From: Skeletonema tropicum
Taxonomy: Eukaryota > Bacillariophyta > Thalassiosirophyceae > Thalassiosirales > Thalassiosiraceae
Direction: 5' to 3'
Length of the DNA: 64,000 nt
NCBI GenBank assembly: GCA_037178625.1
Contig: JAWZXG010000035.1
Location: forward strand, 62,001 to 126,000
The notes under the pieces were generated by a model that did no database searches, was not told the DNA's origin, and saw nothing but the letters and a program-made list of their open reading frames with translations. Shown here piece after piece: positions 53,813 through 64,000 of the stretch; the first letter of the stretch is position 1; each line of letters starts with the position of its first letter. Made by a program: the position numbers and the translations under genes.

Positions 53813-56800
53813 CATAGGGAGCCAAGATCCGCACTTGCTGCGGCCTTTCACCTACCCATTTTCCTCGATTCCAGCGGAGCGTATCGCTCTAGTAGTTAGG
53901 CACTATCTCTTGGACACTTCCCGCTCTTTTGGGGGATAGCTTGGTAGCCGCAATGATCATTGTTTTGTCAACTTCCTCACGTAGCTAACACCAAACAACA
54001 ATCATTGCTTTCATCATTGTCAACTTCCTCACGTAGCTAACACCAAACAACAATCATTGCTTTCATCATTTTGTTTTCTCCACCATCAATAAAGGGACCA
54101 GTAATTCCCTCCGCCCCACTGGCTTCGTGTCGAACTCACCATCCGCGTGCGTCAGGTGTGCTACGGCGACCAACAACCGAGGACTTTTTCCACCATCCAT
54201 GCCCATCCATTAGATATCATCAAAAATTTTCTTCAGCCTACCAGCACAACTTAGCAGTAAATCAGTGCCCTCATGGCACTAAAAAATAAACTCTCTCATC
54301 GAAACATATCAATGGCCTTACGGTCCCAACAATCATTTTCTCGCTGAAGTAAATCAGTGGCCGTCACGGCACAAAAAATCAATTCTCTATCTCAGCTGTT
54401 CCCTCCGACCGAGGGTTTCAGTTCTCTTATCTTCATTGAAGTAAATCAGTGGCCATCACGGCACAAAAAATCAATCCTCACTCTCAGCTGTTCCCTCCGA
54501 TCGGGGTTTCAGTTCTTTTATCTCCACTGAAGTAAATCAGTGGCCATCACGGCACAAAAAATCAATTCTCTCTCTCAGCTGTTCCCTCCGATCAAGGGTT
54601 TCAGTTCTCTCTTATCTCAACTGCTCCTCCGGTCGAGGGTTTCAGTTCTCTCATCTCAGCTGTTCCCTCCGATCGAGGGCTTCAGCTCTTTTATCTCAGA
54701 TGTTCCCTCTGATTGAGAGAATCAGAGTTCTTACCCTTTCGCTTAAGTATATCAGCGGCCTTACAGCGCCAAAAATAATTATCTCAGCTGTTCCCCAAGG
54801 GAGGGGTTTCAGTTCTCTTTGTTCACTGCTCCCGAGAGGAGCTCCAGTTCTTTTTACTCGCTGTATCCTCCGTCCCTGGAGGGGTGTCAGCTTCTTCCTA
54901 GCTATGCCTCGGCGTTTAGTTTCGGCTCTCCTTTTCTTATTCATCATGGGGCTTACTCTACGTTTACAAAAGTAAGGTCAATCCAACATTTCGTTCTTCT
55001 TGTATTCTCATCATTTCTTTATTAATCTTGGGTCTCCCTCCACGGTTGGGGTCAACCTAACAATTCAGTTCTTGTCCTATTTTCATCATTTCTTCATTTT
55101 ACTTTGCTGCGTTCCAACGAACATCGACGTTTTAGGACATGGCATCATTAAATTACTTTGTTCCGATCTACCCCCATGTATGTGAGCGGGGTTGCGGCCA
55201 ATCTATCTTTTCTTCTACTCGTTCTTCGAGTTAATCAGTGGTAGGAGCACGAAGACATTCTTCATTACTCAATTTCCCCTTTTGGTCTGCATGGGACATT
55301 CGAGTTCAGACTTTCATCATAAGTATACCAGGGAAAGCAGTTCAGGTCCAGAGCTATTATGATAATCCGCTATCCTGAGGCGGGGCAGTCCCGACTCAGA
55401 TTCTTTAGCTCCAGTTCTTATATTCCCTGCTCCTGTGCGGTGGAGCACTTCAGTCTTCAGATCTTTGCTCCAGTCTGCTCCCAAATAGGGCAGTGGCGAG
55501 TGTGAGGCTGAACAGATAAAGAAGGAGCCGCACTTGGCTGAGAACTCGTCGGAATGACTTTGAGGGCGATGCACTAGGAGTATGAGTAAATGATGCCCAA
55601 CAGATACTAAGGTAGCAGAACTCGGCCACGATGATGCTGCGCATTTTAGTCGGAGTGAAACTTGGCGGAAACACGACTTTGTAGCCCAGAGCTTTTTCTC
55701 CTTAGAGTTTTCTCATTTCTTAGGCAACTCGAGCTTCTTCTCTTATCTGATCTGAATTTGGGAGGTTCGCCTCTTTCGATATCATTCTTTTATCTGGGGC
55801 TCCTCTTCCTTAGGGGCAATCAGGGGTCTCCTCTCTCGGTCGTGCATGCGAATACATGTCTCTCGTTCTTGTTTCTCAAACTCAAGATCACGTATCTTCT
55901 GGCATCCGCTCCAATATATGGACCAATATCAGATAAAGTGGTGTTACTATATTTTGTGGGTAGTTTTGGGCTTTGACTAGTATTTGGACTTAGACCTTCT
56001 ACTGGTCATGTTCGTTCTGGCTTGCGTCGTGGTCTTCCAAGATGCATTTCTTAAGATCGGGTATCTTATGATACCCATATTTTGTGGGTAGTATTTGGGG
56101 CTCGGCGAATAGTGGACCTTGTTCCAGTTGCGTCATGGTCTATGGGAATCAGCTCAATCTATCTCGCGATGTATCTTCCTTTGTGTCATCTTTGGTTTCG
56201 CAAGATGTCGCCATCCTTTCTATCATAACTTCGCACTTGCGTCGATGCATCGTGTCTCTTTGTGTATCCTTTCTATTACTTATGCCTTCGGCCTCTTTCT
56301 GAACGACCATGTCTCTTTCTCGGAAAAATTGGCTAAACGTCATCTCATGATACGTCTTCCTCTTGTCACTTTCAGTTCCCCCCAGCTAATCTCCGGATTC
56401 ATGCTCTTGCGGGCACCATCCTCGGTCTTGGTTTGCTGACGGCTTACTGTATATCAACCTTTTCGGGACATAAACAGGAGCACGTTAAGGGACACTTACT
56501 ACGGCCATAGGCTATGCACCAGCCTATATCGATGAGTAGATAAATGCACAAGCTACACGGTAGAACAGCTTCGTTTACTACAATTAGTGAGCCCGTCATC
56601 GTCATGTCGACAGCTCACAAAGCTACGAAGCTAAAGATCTTGAAGATTCTCTTCAAGGGTCATTTCGCTGGGAATCCCAATAGGTTATTCCCAACACGCT
56701 CCTTCGATTGAAGTGAGGCTCGGCTCTGATTTCAATCGACTCTTCAGTATGATCGATTGGGTATCCCATTAGCTTTGCCCTATCTATTTTGAATGGTCTC

Positions 56801-56874
56801 CCCTGTTTGGGTTTGGCCATGACATCGATCCACATCTTGTCAGTATACTCATGCTCAATCTCAACTAATCCTTT
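53813..56874. repeat. Tandem unit 3, truncated (3,062 bp)
   Basis: Third head-to-tail copy, matching unit 1 at an offset of 16,689 and sharing the 52-bp duplication with unit 2. It stops at 56874, inside the RNase H frame, where sequence switches to a host-like gene fragment. The hairpin string lies at 54265-55493; one stem base differs from the other units (near 54594, GAGGG to AAGGG). Confidence 0.9.
56653..56874 (-). pseudogene. Truncated Copia RNase H (unit 3)
   Basis: Only the C-terminal 73 or so codons (from KGLVEIEHEYTDKMW onward) remain. Upstream of them the frame runs on by chance into the gene fragment at 56875-57383, producing an artificial fusion frame. Confidence 0.9.
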
Positions 56875-57383
56875 CATCGGTGTCATCAGGCACGTGACCT
56901 TGTTCGACAAAGTTACTTTTGGCAAGCGGGTCATTCTCGTACATATTGTAACTTTCATCCATTTGATGCTTCTCTAATCCATCACCTGATAACAATGAGC
57001 CAAACAAAAGGAACAGGACTGTTATGATCATAAGCTTCTTCCACCTCGCAAAACAATTGAAGCACGTGTCAGTGTTGCGATCGAAATCGATATCATCGTA
57101 GCGCGGCTTCTTCCTCCTTCGACTGATGGAGTATTCGACTTGAGACGGTTGCACCCACAGCAACTTCCCAAGAAAGCTAGTAGAGCTAGGTATTCTCCGA
57201 CTTGAATCATTGGTTGTAGAAGAAATACTACCGCCGTTCATGTCATTCATATTACTTTTTGCTGTAGTCAATGGTGCCATCTCAATAGCGTCGTCATCAT
57301 CATCGAAGTCATAGTTAAAATCACGCTCCTCGTTCTCCTCTAATTCTTCTCCGTCACCACCATTTGCACTATCCTCATCATCT
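56875..57383 (-). pseudogene. Fragment of a type II membrane protein gene
   Basis: About 170 codons are open without a stop but have no ATG at the right edge and are cut at the left by tandem unit 3. The product reads as a very acidic cytosolic tail (DFNYDFDDDDDAIEM), a Ser/Thr-rich stretch, a basic segment (RRRKKPRYDD), Cys-x-x-Cys (CFNC), then one membrane span (LMIITVLFLLFGSLL) and the start of a lumenal part. The layout resembles diatom Golgi glycosyltransferases or sulfotransferases, but no catalytic part remains. It is flanked on the left by the tandem unit and on the right by the hAT-bearing repeat, so it is a broken or captured host gene. Confidence 0.65.
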
Positions 57384-57558
57384 CTCACAGAAATTACGCA
57401 AAGACCTTGTGAGTGTATAGTGTGCTGGGTAGGTGTTGAAAGCGTATATTTTCGTCGAGATATGCATGTGAAAGGTGCTCTCTAGCTTGGTACTAGCTTT
57501 GATGGCTGATGGCCAAAGTTTTTTACATAGCTAGCAAAAAGCCAGCGTACTCTCACAT

Positions 57559-59221
57559 TAGCGTAATGGAATTTCAAAAGGGTGAAATTTCACTACTGCA
57601 ACTTTCGTGAAATTTACAGGGTGAAAGTTGCACCAATTTTGGCCAACAATGAAATTTCACAAAAATTCTGGCGCGAACGGATGGTACTGAACCAACACGT
57701 AGCACAAAAATAACCTAAGACCCTTCATTCCACCAACCACCAAACCTCACCAAACCCCAAAGAACACCACGCACCATCCAGATGATGAGTTTGTCAACTC
57801 AGCGGAGAGTAACTCTTCACCAAAATGCTGGCGACTAACAATGCAGTATTACTTATTCCTTCGTAGTAATTCAGCTTACATGCGTGTTCCTGCATTGGCA
57901 TGTACCAGATGATTTTGGGCGCGGATGGCTCTTATTTTGGGTGCGGGTATGTGCACAAATCAACTTTTTGTTCACTCTGCCGTCTACCACGCTGTCATAG
58001 TTTGCCTGGCAATAACAACAACAATTCAATAATCTTCAACAATAATGCTTTTGACATGCGCCGCCAACGCCCTTTGTGGCATGAAGAACTCCCCCCTCAA
58101 CAACCCGGCTGATCATCAGTGCATGATGTGTGAAGGACCAATTCATGGTGCCCTTTGCGGTAAACTCTACTGTGAGGAAATTGTGGGCAACCCATCCTAC
58201 AAAAACCCTGCAGGGGATCTTAATGATCATGCAAAAACACTTGCCAACTCCCATACCGCTCTCATGTGTCTTCACTGTGTCCAACACAAGCTCACCGCTG
58301 CGGCCCCAACTGCCGATGCTGCCGATGCTGCCGTCGCTGCTGTCGATCCACCTGCCGTCGCTGCAGTCGATCCACCCGCAGCACCACCTGCTGCTGTGCC
58401 TTTTGCAGCAGCTCCGGATGCCAAAAAGCAACGAGACTCAACGCTCTATTCCCAATACGAAATCACGCCCCAACCCAATGGCAAGTTACGTATTGTATGC
58501 AAGCACTGTCCTAAGTACAACAAGTTGCTAGCGACATTTAATGCAACAAGAGCTAGAAAACATTCTCTCCACGAATGTGAAGGGTTGACATGCCCTCACA
58601 CAAGGAGACAAATCGAAGGAGGGGCTCAAGCGAATAAGAAACAAGCAACGTATCTTGCACTTCAATCCAACCCAAGTGAAACTGTTGCTGCCATGCGTAG
58701 TAATCATGGCCCCGTTGCGGTGATTGATCTACTATCCAACTCTGGGGACGTTAGTGATGTCACCAAATCCACCTCCACATCCGTTCCCCCTCGCAAGAAA
58801 ACAAAGCGTGTACCATCTGCACAAACTACTATGGAGCACACGTATGGTAAGAGCATGAACCAGGCATCTGCTGACATTGTACTCATGCACGAGGTACGAG
58901 CCATTGTCGCTCGTGGCGAGCCATTGAGTCGTCTATTGGATCCTTGGGTGCAAGCAAGCCTACACCAACGATACCCTGCCATCTTGAAGTTCATTCCAAG
59001 TGATGTTGAAACAATCTATGACAAGTATGTCATTAAAATTGATAAACAAACGACATCGGAGTTGAAATCATTTATGGCAAAAATTCCCGGACATGTAAAT
59101 GTTGCGATGGATGGAGTCACTGTCTTGGGCAAACAAAAGGTACGTGATTTATGTTCTGTACAACAAGGTCGATGCTGGTATCAGCCACCTTGCTCTTCAC
59201 AGCCGTCGTCTCATAATCACA
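57559..59221 (+). mobile_element. hAT element copy 3, right part lost or displaced
   Basis: The left end TAGCGTAATGGAATTTC follows TCTCACAT, the same site and the same flanking repeat as copy 2. Unlike copies 1 and 2 it continues into the transposase 5' exon. The matching right end is not in the window: element B begins at about 59222. An 11-base direct duplication (ACCAAACCTCA/ACCAAACCCCA) near 57740 distinguishes it from the other copies. Confidence 0.9.
58045..59139 (+). CDS. hAT transposase, 5' exon only
   Basis: The frame from ATG 58045 gives 365 codons up to a likely intron donor (AAAAG|GTACGT at 59140); the track of open codons beyond it to 59232 is probably intron. Residues 26-81 hold Cys pairs (CMMC, CGKLYC, CLHC) of a possible zinc ribbon. 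An Ala/Pro-rich linker follows (85-125). A BED-like finger lies at 148-180 (VCKHC...RKHSLHEC). Residues 245-365 lead into the catalytic domain and end at NVAMDGVTVLGKQK, where the Asp is probably the first acid of the hAT DDE triad. The later exons should lie downstream but are replaced by element B. The encoded piece could bind DNA but not cut it. Confidence 0.8.
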
Positions 59222-59850
59222 GAGCTACATGAAATGGTGCGCGCAGCGATTTGTGAGTGCATGTTGTGTATGGTGTGAAGTGCGGCGCGGGCCCTCGGGG
59301 CCTGTTTTTTTTTGCGCAATGTACCCGTCTATTAATTTGCTCTGCAATGCTTGTTGTTGTAACATAAATTTGTCATGATGACAAAATTATTCTGTGGATT
59401 TCGATTTGGATTTTTTTTGTAATGTATCCGTCTATAAAGTTGCTCTGCAATGCTTGTTGTTGTAACATAAATTTGTTATGATGTCAAAATTATTTTGAAT
59501 ATTATAGTTCATTTGAATCTTTTATGGATGCAGCATCAAGTCAAGATAGGATAGAGGCCGAAGCCGTCAAGAATTGATGGCAAGACATTTGAATGGTTCT
59601 GTCATTGGCTACGAGTTAAATGGAGGGGAGTTTTGCTGTGCTACTCTTTAGAATATTTTAACAAGTTGGTCTCTCGCACTTATTTATTTTTTACTTCGCT
59701 ACTATTTGATATTCACATGTACTTGTTCCAGCTAAGGCTTGTTACTGCATTTTTCATCAATATTGGTAGCGCTAGGCATAACTTTGATAGTTTTTCTAGA
59801 TATCGACTCAGCAGTCACTTAGCGTTCGTCAGTTTTATGCCTTTGATTGG

Positions 59851-60200
59851 TTAGATCGGGTGTGCCGTTTTTGATACGATGTACATTATTGTCCCTGGAA
59901 TGTTAGTTTCGTTTCGGGTCTCTTTGAAGTAGTACCATTTTGGTGTATGTATTGTTGTGCCATAGTGCCTCATTATATCTTCTTGCTTTGCCTCTCTTTC
60001 TTTCTCTATCCTTTTTGTAATAGCTATCTTTGCTCTTGTTTTGCTCTGTTGTTCTTGTATCATAAGATTTCGAAGTTGCGTTTTTGTATAGATTGGTAAC
60101 TCCATTCCAAGGACAGTCTGTAAGGAGCTCCACTGGATATCCTTATTATTCTGTTTGTACATCTTGTTTGTTTGCTCTGGAGTGTAGCATTCCTTGGTAG
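59851..60200 (-). CDS. Unrecognised basic C-terminal exon in element B
   Basis: An open frame from a plausible acceptor (CACTAG| at about 60200) to a stop at 59851 encodes about 115 residues: PTKECYTPEQTNKMYKQNN, a helical Lys/Glu/Gln-rich stretch, then HTPKWYYFKETRNETNIPG. The amino-acid make-up looks coding, unlike the opposite strand here. It may be the last exon of a gene whose earlier exons I could not place. It overlaps the start of the long plus-strand frame at 60172, so one of the two starts is wrong. Confidence 0.35.
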
Positions 60201-60489
60201 GCTAGTGAGTGTGTGTTCATTATTTGTGTTAGGTGTTAGCAAGTACTCATTTCTACGTAGTTTGGAGCTTTTCATTTCTTTCCTGCTTTTGTGTGTTTCT
60301 CGTCATCTCGCCGATGTGATACACATGTTATTTGGCGTCATTTTGTTGGGCTTTTATGTTGCTTCTCATTTCACAGTTCTACTGTGTTCATTCTTGTTAC
60401 TTGTTATGACATTTCTATATTCATCTTTAGATCTTAGCGTTCGACGACGATGTGTGAAACGTCCGATACACCGTTACAAGCTGGTGTCC

Positions 60490-61326
60490 ATGATCATGGC
60501 TCTCAGTAACTATAATTGCAACCCAGCGGGCAGCAATTTCTGTAATGTCAATGATTTATCATGGTCTAGTTCAAATCTTCACATCTTGGGCAACATCGAC
60601 GTGTCAGTATTTTTCGGTCTTGATCGTAGATCGCTAAATGTGTTCCATGTATGCGGTGGCATCTTGATTCGAACCCAATTTGCTCGTCAGTTCGCTCTGA
60701 GGTATCGAGTGCTGGGTGACATAGCGTTTTGGCGCTTCTGGGATGTTGTTATCATGCAGTCCGGTTGGTATGTACTAGAGGTGAAAAGATTTAATGATGT
60801 TTTCAATAAAGGTGTGTACTCTCACATTTGCTTAGTTAGGAGATTGCCTTCATCACTTTGCTCCAGCTGTTCCCAGATGATTCATCGTCGGAGATGTGTA
60901 TTATGTTCTTTACATCGTGATTCTTTAAGCAGCTGTGATATTGTGTACAGCGCTATATCAGAAATTGACGTCTTTTTGCGTCATAAATACAACAAAGTAG
61001 GCATATACGGTGACAGGCCACGACGTGCTATGAGCTCTGCGGTCAAGTTCAGTAATGAACAAGTTCATCTTTTTCGGCATAAGCTTCAGTTTCTTCGTCG
61101 CATTATAGCAGTTAGAGATCCAGTAGCAGATATCCTTCTTCTTCTTTTAGATATCTACGCGTTGGCAACTTGCCTCTCTACATCTGTTCCTTTTGATTTT
61201 GATGCTCGCAATATACGTTCTGTTGCAGATCTTCTCGAGTCTCAAGTTAGGTATTTTCTGCAGTCATGTGTGCAGCCTCAAAGGATAGAAAGTCTATTTT
61301 CCGAAATTGACGAAGTTGCGCTTTAA
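60490..61326 (+). CDS. Unrecognised element B protein with CxxC pairs
   Basis: The plus-strand frame is open from 60172 (384 codons). Its first 100 codons are low-complexity Leu/Phe/Ser and may be untranslated, so I start at ATG 60490 (278 codons, MIMALSNYNCN). Two CxxC pairs, LCSSCSQM and CVLCSLH, 12 residues apart, could bind zinc. The rest is a mixed alpha/beta sequence with LDRRSLNVFHVCGG and HKLQFLRRIIAVRDPVADILLLLLDIYAL. No family is recognised. It reads in the same direction, relative to the GGCCC-TCG-GGGCC end, as the helicase gene of element A. Confidence 0.45.
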   Translation: MIMALSNYNCNPAGSNFCNVNDLSWSSSNLHILGNIDVSVFFGLDRRSLNVFHVCGGILIRTQFARQFALRYRVLGDIAFWRFWDVVIMQSGWYVLEVKRFNDVFNKGVYSHICLVRRLPSSLCSSCSQMIHRRRCVLCSLHRDSLSSCDIVYSAISEIDVFLRHKYNKVGIYGDRPRRAMSSAVKFSNEQVHLFRHKLQFLRRIIAVRDPVADILLLLLDIYALATCLSTSVPFDFDARNIRSVADLLESQVRYFLQSCVQPQRIESLFSEIDEVAL

Positions 61327-61494
61327 GTTAGTTCTTTGTTTTAATATTTAGCACTATAACTATTCGTAATTGTCCCTGTATTGTACCAGTCCTTGTTAGG
61401 CTCACACTCTTGGATCTTCTGGCACACAGTCATAGTAATTCGTTCTACGTTCGATGCTGTGATTTTCCCCATATTGTACCAGTTCCGGTTGTTC

Positions 61495-64000
61495 TCATTC
61501 ACTTGGATTTTCTGGCACGTAGTAATAGTAATTCGTGGTACTGTCGTTTTGAAGTTCAGTGCTGGTGGTTTTCGCTAGAATTGTCAAAGCTGGCAGCTCT
61601 CCTTCTTCTCCAAGTACTTCTGTGCTCCAGTCTGTACCCATCGCACTGATAAGTGTGACCTGAATGTTTAGCGTTTCTGCAAAATTGAGCATCTTATCAC
61701 GTACAGTAATTGTGTCTGAGCCGTAGTTGTTTTCCCAGTCCTTCCACATCTGCCTCTCTTTCTTGTTCAAGCCGATTCTACCAACGTCTCTGCTGTACTC
61801 ATTTTTTTTTCTGTTTTTTGCGTTTTTGTACGCATTATCCAATACTTCTCTCATTGTAGTAATGTCGCTTTTGTAGTCACCTAGAATCATCCCAGCCAAG
61901 TGTTCATCGTAGTACTTTTGTTCTTGTCCGTAGTTCTCATTGCCATCAACAATTACTGTAGTAAAATAGTTTTTGAGGTCCTGTACCAATGACAATTGAT
62001 CTTCCTCGGATAGAGCATTCCAATTCAGTCCCAAATCCATCATTCGTTTGCTAACAAATGTCTTGTCATCCTCGTCGTTACCAGTAGTTCCCACTTCATG
62101 ACTGGTAGTCACAGTAATCAACGCTTGCTCGTCGTCCACTGGATCTTCTTTCTCTTCCTCTTGTTGTTTTTCGCTGTCTTTCTCTTCCTCTTGTTGTTTT
62201 TCGCTGTCTTTCTCATCCACTGAGTCAATATTTTCCTGCGTTGCATTTGTAGGCTTTGCTTTCTTGCTTGCTCCGTCGGGTGTTTCGGCTGCCTTCCTCT
62301 TCTTCTTTTTCTTGTACTTTTCGTTGATGGCCGCTATCAAATCATTATTCTCCATCATAATACCGCCTTCATATGTCTCTCCATCAAACATAGCATTGCA
62401 AACGTCACTTAAGTTCCTTGCTCCCTGTCCGCCAGTGATGTCTTCCAATTTCATAGGTGTTGGCTTGTCGTTTTTAGCTGATGCCTTCTTCGTACAGAAC
62501 TGGTTCGAGAGAGGTGCGTCTTCTCTTTCATGAAACTCAATATCACCGAGTTCTAGCTTTGCCACTTCCAACGCGTCCTCCTGGTTTTTTGATAACACGT
62601 CACATGTCATCCTAATACGCATGGTGCCACCGAACAATAACAATAATGCTAGTTCGAGGTTCTTTGGGGTCTCGGTTCGCTTGCTGTTGAACAGTTTCGG
62701 CCATGTTCTAATATCATTTCCTCCCTTCAAGGACTGCATAGCAGAAGCGAAAGCTTTCCGAACTCTGTCATCGCTTCTTTGTTCAGATTTGGTTTCAGTC
62801 AGATACCTTTTGAATTGTTTCGGAAAGAGCTCACTGTTTTTGTTCGTGAAATGAATCTCGGCAATACTTGAGTTTAGCCCATATTTCTCGTAAATTTCCA
62901 AGAACTCGTACACCAATTGTAATCTCATCATCTCACCCAATCCATTCTTGTTGTATGTTTTCTGAACGCTTTGTTCCAATTCTTTCTTCTTCTGGAGGTT
63001 ATTTCGTCCTTGCTTGTCGAAGTACGAATAGCCAATGATCTGTACCATCGCTATTGCACGTACAGTCAACAAACCGTAGCAGCGAGCTATGGTATAGAAG
63101 TGTAAACTTGATTAGATTTGTCGCGACATAAAAATGCATTGACGACAAATTTATTCTTGGTTGCTGCTTACCTAGACATTCTTTCACAACCTTCTCTCCC
63201 ATATTTGAAAGTTCCCGACTGAGCGAATCCAAGGCCTGTTGGAGTAGGTCGAGGTTGTTGTTCATGTTTGCCGCTATCATCCATTCTGTAATGAAGTGTA
63301 GGACAGTCAGGTCGATGCTCTTCTCTGAATCTGGATCGAACAACTCTGGCAAATCCAATCCCAATTTTTCAGCGAGTTTCTCGTTCAGCTTTACCATAGG
63401 TTTGTTAGTGTTGCCGTAGAATTTGTTACATAGGAGTAACGCCCGCTTCTCCCTCTCTGAGAAGCTCATGACTGTCGCATTGGCAGTTCCAATTAGTTCA
63501 GACATTGCTCTCTTCACACTCTTCGCTTCTGCATTTAGCATAGCTGTGTTTGCGTTCATCCATGCAGGCAAGTCGATCCTAGCGTCTGTGTCTTCCTCTT
63601 TGAAGTGTAGTGTGGACAGTACTCGTTTGAGAGGTTCTCCAAACGGAGATGAGTCGTTGACATAGTCGTTCAGTATGTTGTTTGATTGAAAAGCACCATC
63701 TTTCGGGTCGAGAATATCTTTGTTGGACTTCTCCTCGATTTCCTCGCCATCGCAGTAGAACGAACCGTCAGACTTTTGTGCGATTTTGTTTTTGTCGGGT
63801 GAAAACCTGATTGCTACTTGAGAGTACCTAATAGCTAGTGTTGCTTGAGACGATGCATGTTTTTCATCTGCAATTGTCTTACTAATGGAGAGTAGTAGCT
63901 GCCTCTCGAGTGTCTTTGCTGTAGCAAGCTCTGTTGCTTGTAATTTGGACCCGAGTACGTCGACATATATCGGAGTTTGGAAATGAGTGACCAGTGATGT
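61495..64000 (-). CDS. Large unrecognised element B protein, 5' end outside window
   Basis: Exon 1 (open at the right edge, ending 63172) and exon 2 (63086-61495) join across an 85-base intron (GTAAGC...CATAG), giving more than 800 residues. The first part is helical (KTLERQLLLSISKTIADEKHASS, SEREKRALLLCNKFYG). The middle has a nuclear-type Lys run (KYKKKKKRKAAE) and two copies of DSEKQQEEEK. The last 190 residues (VIVDGNENYGQ..., MWKDWENNYGSDTITVRDKMLNFAETLNIQVTLISAMG, NYYYYVPEN) have the order of strands and helices of an OTU-type peptidase, though the expected catalytic Cys and His are not evident. OTU domains occur in some Helitron proteins, so this resemblance is noted but weak. Confidence 0.6.

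Larger units (their letters stand above)
59222..64000. mobile_element. Element B, same family as element A, open at right edge
   Basis: The left end, read rightward, parallels the inverted right end of element A: an AATGGTGC...GCGCGCAG-like start, about 68 bases on the motif GGCCC-TCG-GGGCC (59290-59302), then two direct repeats containing GTCTAT[A/T]AA[G/T]TTGCTCTGCAATG (about 59325 and 59430). It is thus in the opposite orientation to A. It interrupts the hAT transposase gene. It contains at least two genes, one on each strand, that I do not recognise. Its other end lies beyond the window, so it is at least 4.8 kb. Confidence 0.6.

Noticed and set aside
37176..56874. Reading the 6.38-kb unit as rDNA or an LTR-internal-LTR Copia array
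   Set aside because: No rRNA sequence is recognisable, and no terminal repeats, primer-binding site, gag, integrase or reverse transcriptase were found; only the RNase H end is present.
56653..56958. Fusion frame joining RNase H to the membrane-protein fragment
   Set aside because: The frame crosses the break point at 56874/56875 by chance; neither part has a matching partner.
59140..59232. Extension of the hAT transposase frame past 59139
   Set aside because: The codons follow a good GTACGT donor at the end of the conserved block and have no family resemblance, so they are read as intron.
1..64000. tRNA or other structured RNA genes
   Set aside because: I looked for the TPsiC-type GGTTCGAATCC box and found only chance matches inside coding frames (for example near 27293 and 60667).

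Overview
The window is nuclear DNA of a photosynthetic stramenopile, most probably a centric diatom close to Thalassiosira. This is inferred from several N-termini that read as signal peptide plus an AFAP-type plastid motif, short GT-AG introns of about 80-115 bases, compact convergent and divergent gene pairs, a Pro-Thr-Lys repeat protein of the diatom surface-protein type, and a Copia RNase H domain of the diatom (CoDi) kind. No species name can be proved from the window alone.

Bases 1-33,300 are gene-rich. In order they hold: an unrecognised acidic protein open at the left edge; an unrecognised 678-residue protein; a class 3 (DAG-lipase-like) lipase; a two-exon DUF3119 plastid protein; a DNAJC9-type J-protein; a plastid-targeted DHH-family exopolyphosphatase; a PHPT1-type (Janus/Ocnus) protein; a DUF2993-like plastid protein; a type II sulfotransferase-like protein with a degenerate PAPS loop; a two-exon Pro-Thr-Lys repeat protein; an SGNH/GDSL hydrolase; a four-pass membrane protein; a PIG-X-like GPI-mannosyltransferase subunit; an SDR oxidoreductase; a two-exon secreted or plastid protein; and a six-exon secreted propeller-like protein. 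Three structures interrupt them: a terminal-inverted-repeat element with a hAT element nested inside (9,899-11,232), a 14-copy satellite with a 183-184 bp monomer (12,557-15,140), and a 514-bp foldback element next to the PIG-X start.

Bases 33,700-64,000 are almost wholly mobile or repetitive. A 1.65-kb element with palindromic ends is followed by a hAT deletion derivative with a perfect 8-bp target duplication. Next come two and a half head-to-tail copies of a 6.33-6.38 kb unit. Each unit carries an orphan Copia RNase H domain and a long string of evenly styled hairpins whose stems change sequence but keep pairing. The second unit is split by a 3,929-bp insertion without clear target duplication, with an inverted GGCCC-TCG-GGGCC motif and a spliced gene bearing Pif1-type helicase motifs; it best fits a Helitron/Helentron-like element. 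After the truncated third unit come a host gene fragment broken at both ends, a hAT element carrying the 5' exon of its transposase, and a second, larger member of the GGCCC-TCG-GGGCC family that runs off the right edge with two unrecognised genes.

The host genes form no operon and their functions are scattered: plastid proteins, lipid and GPI metabolism, and surface or secreted proteins. The most novel material is the hairpin-bearing tandem unit and the paired helicase-carrying elements.
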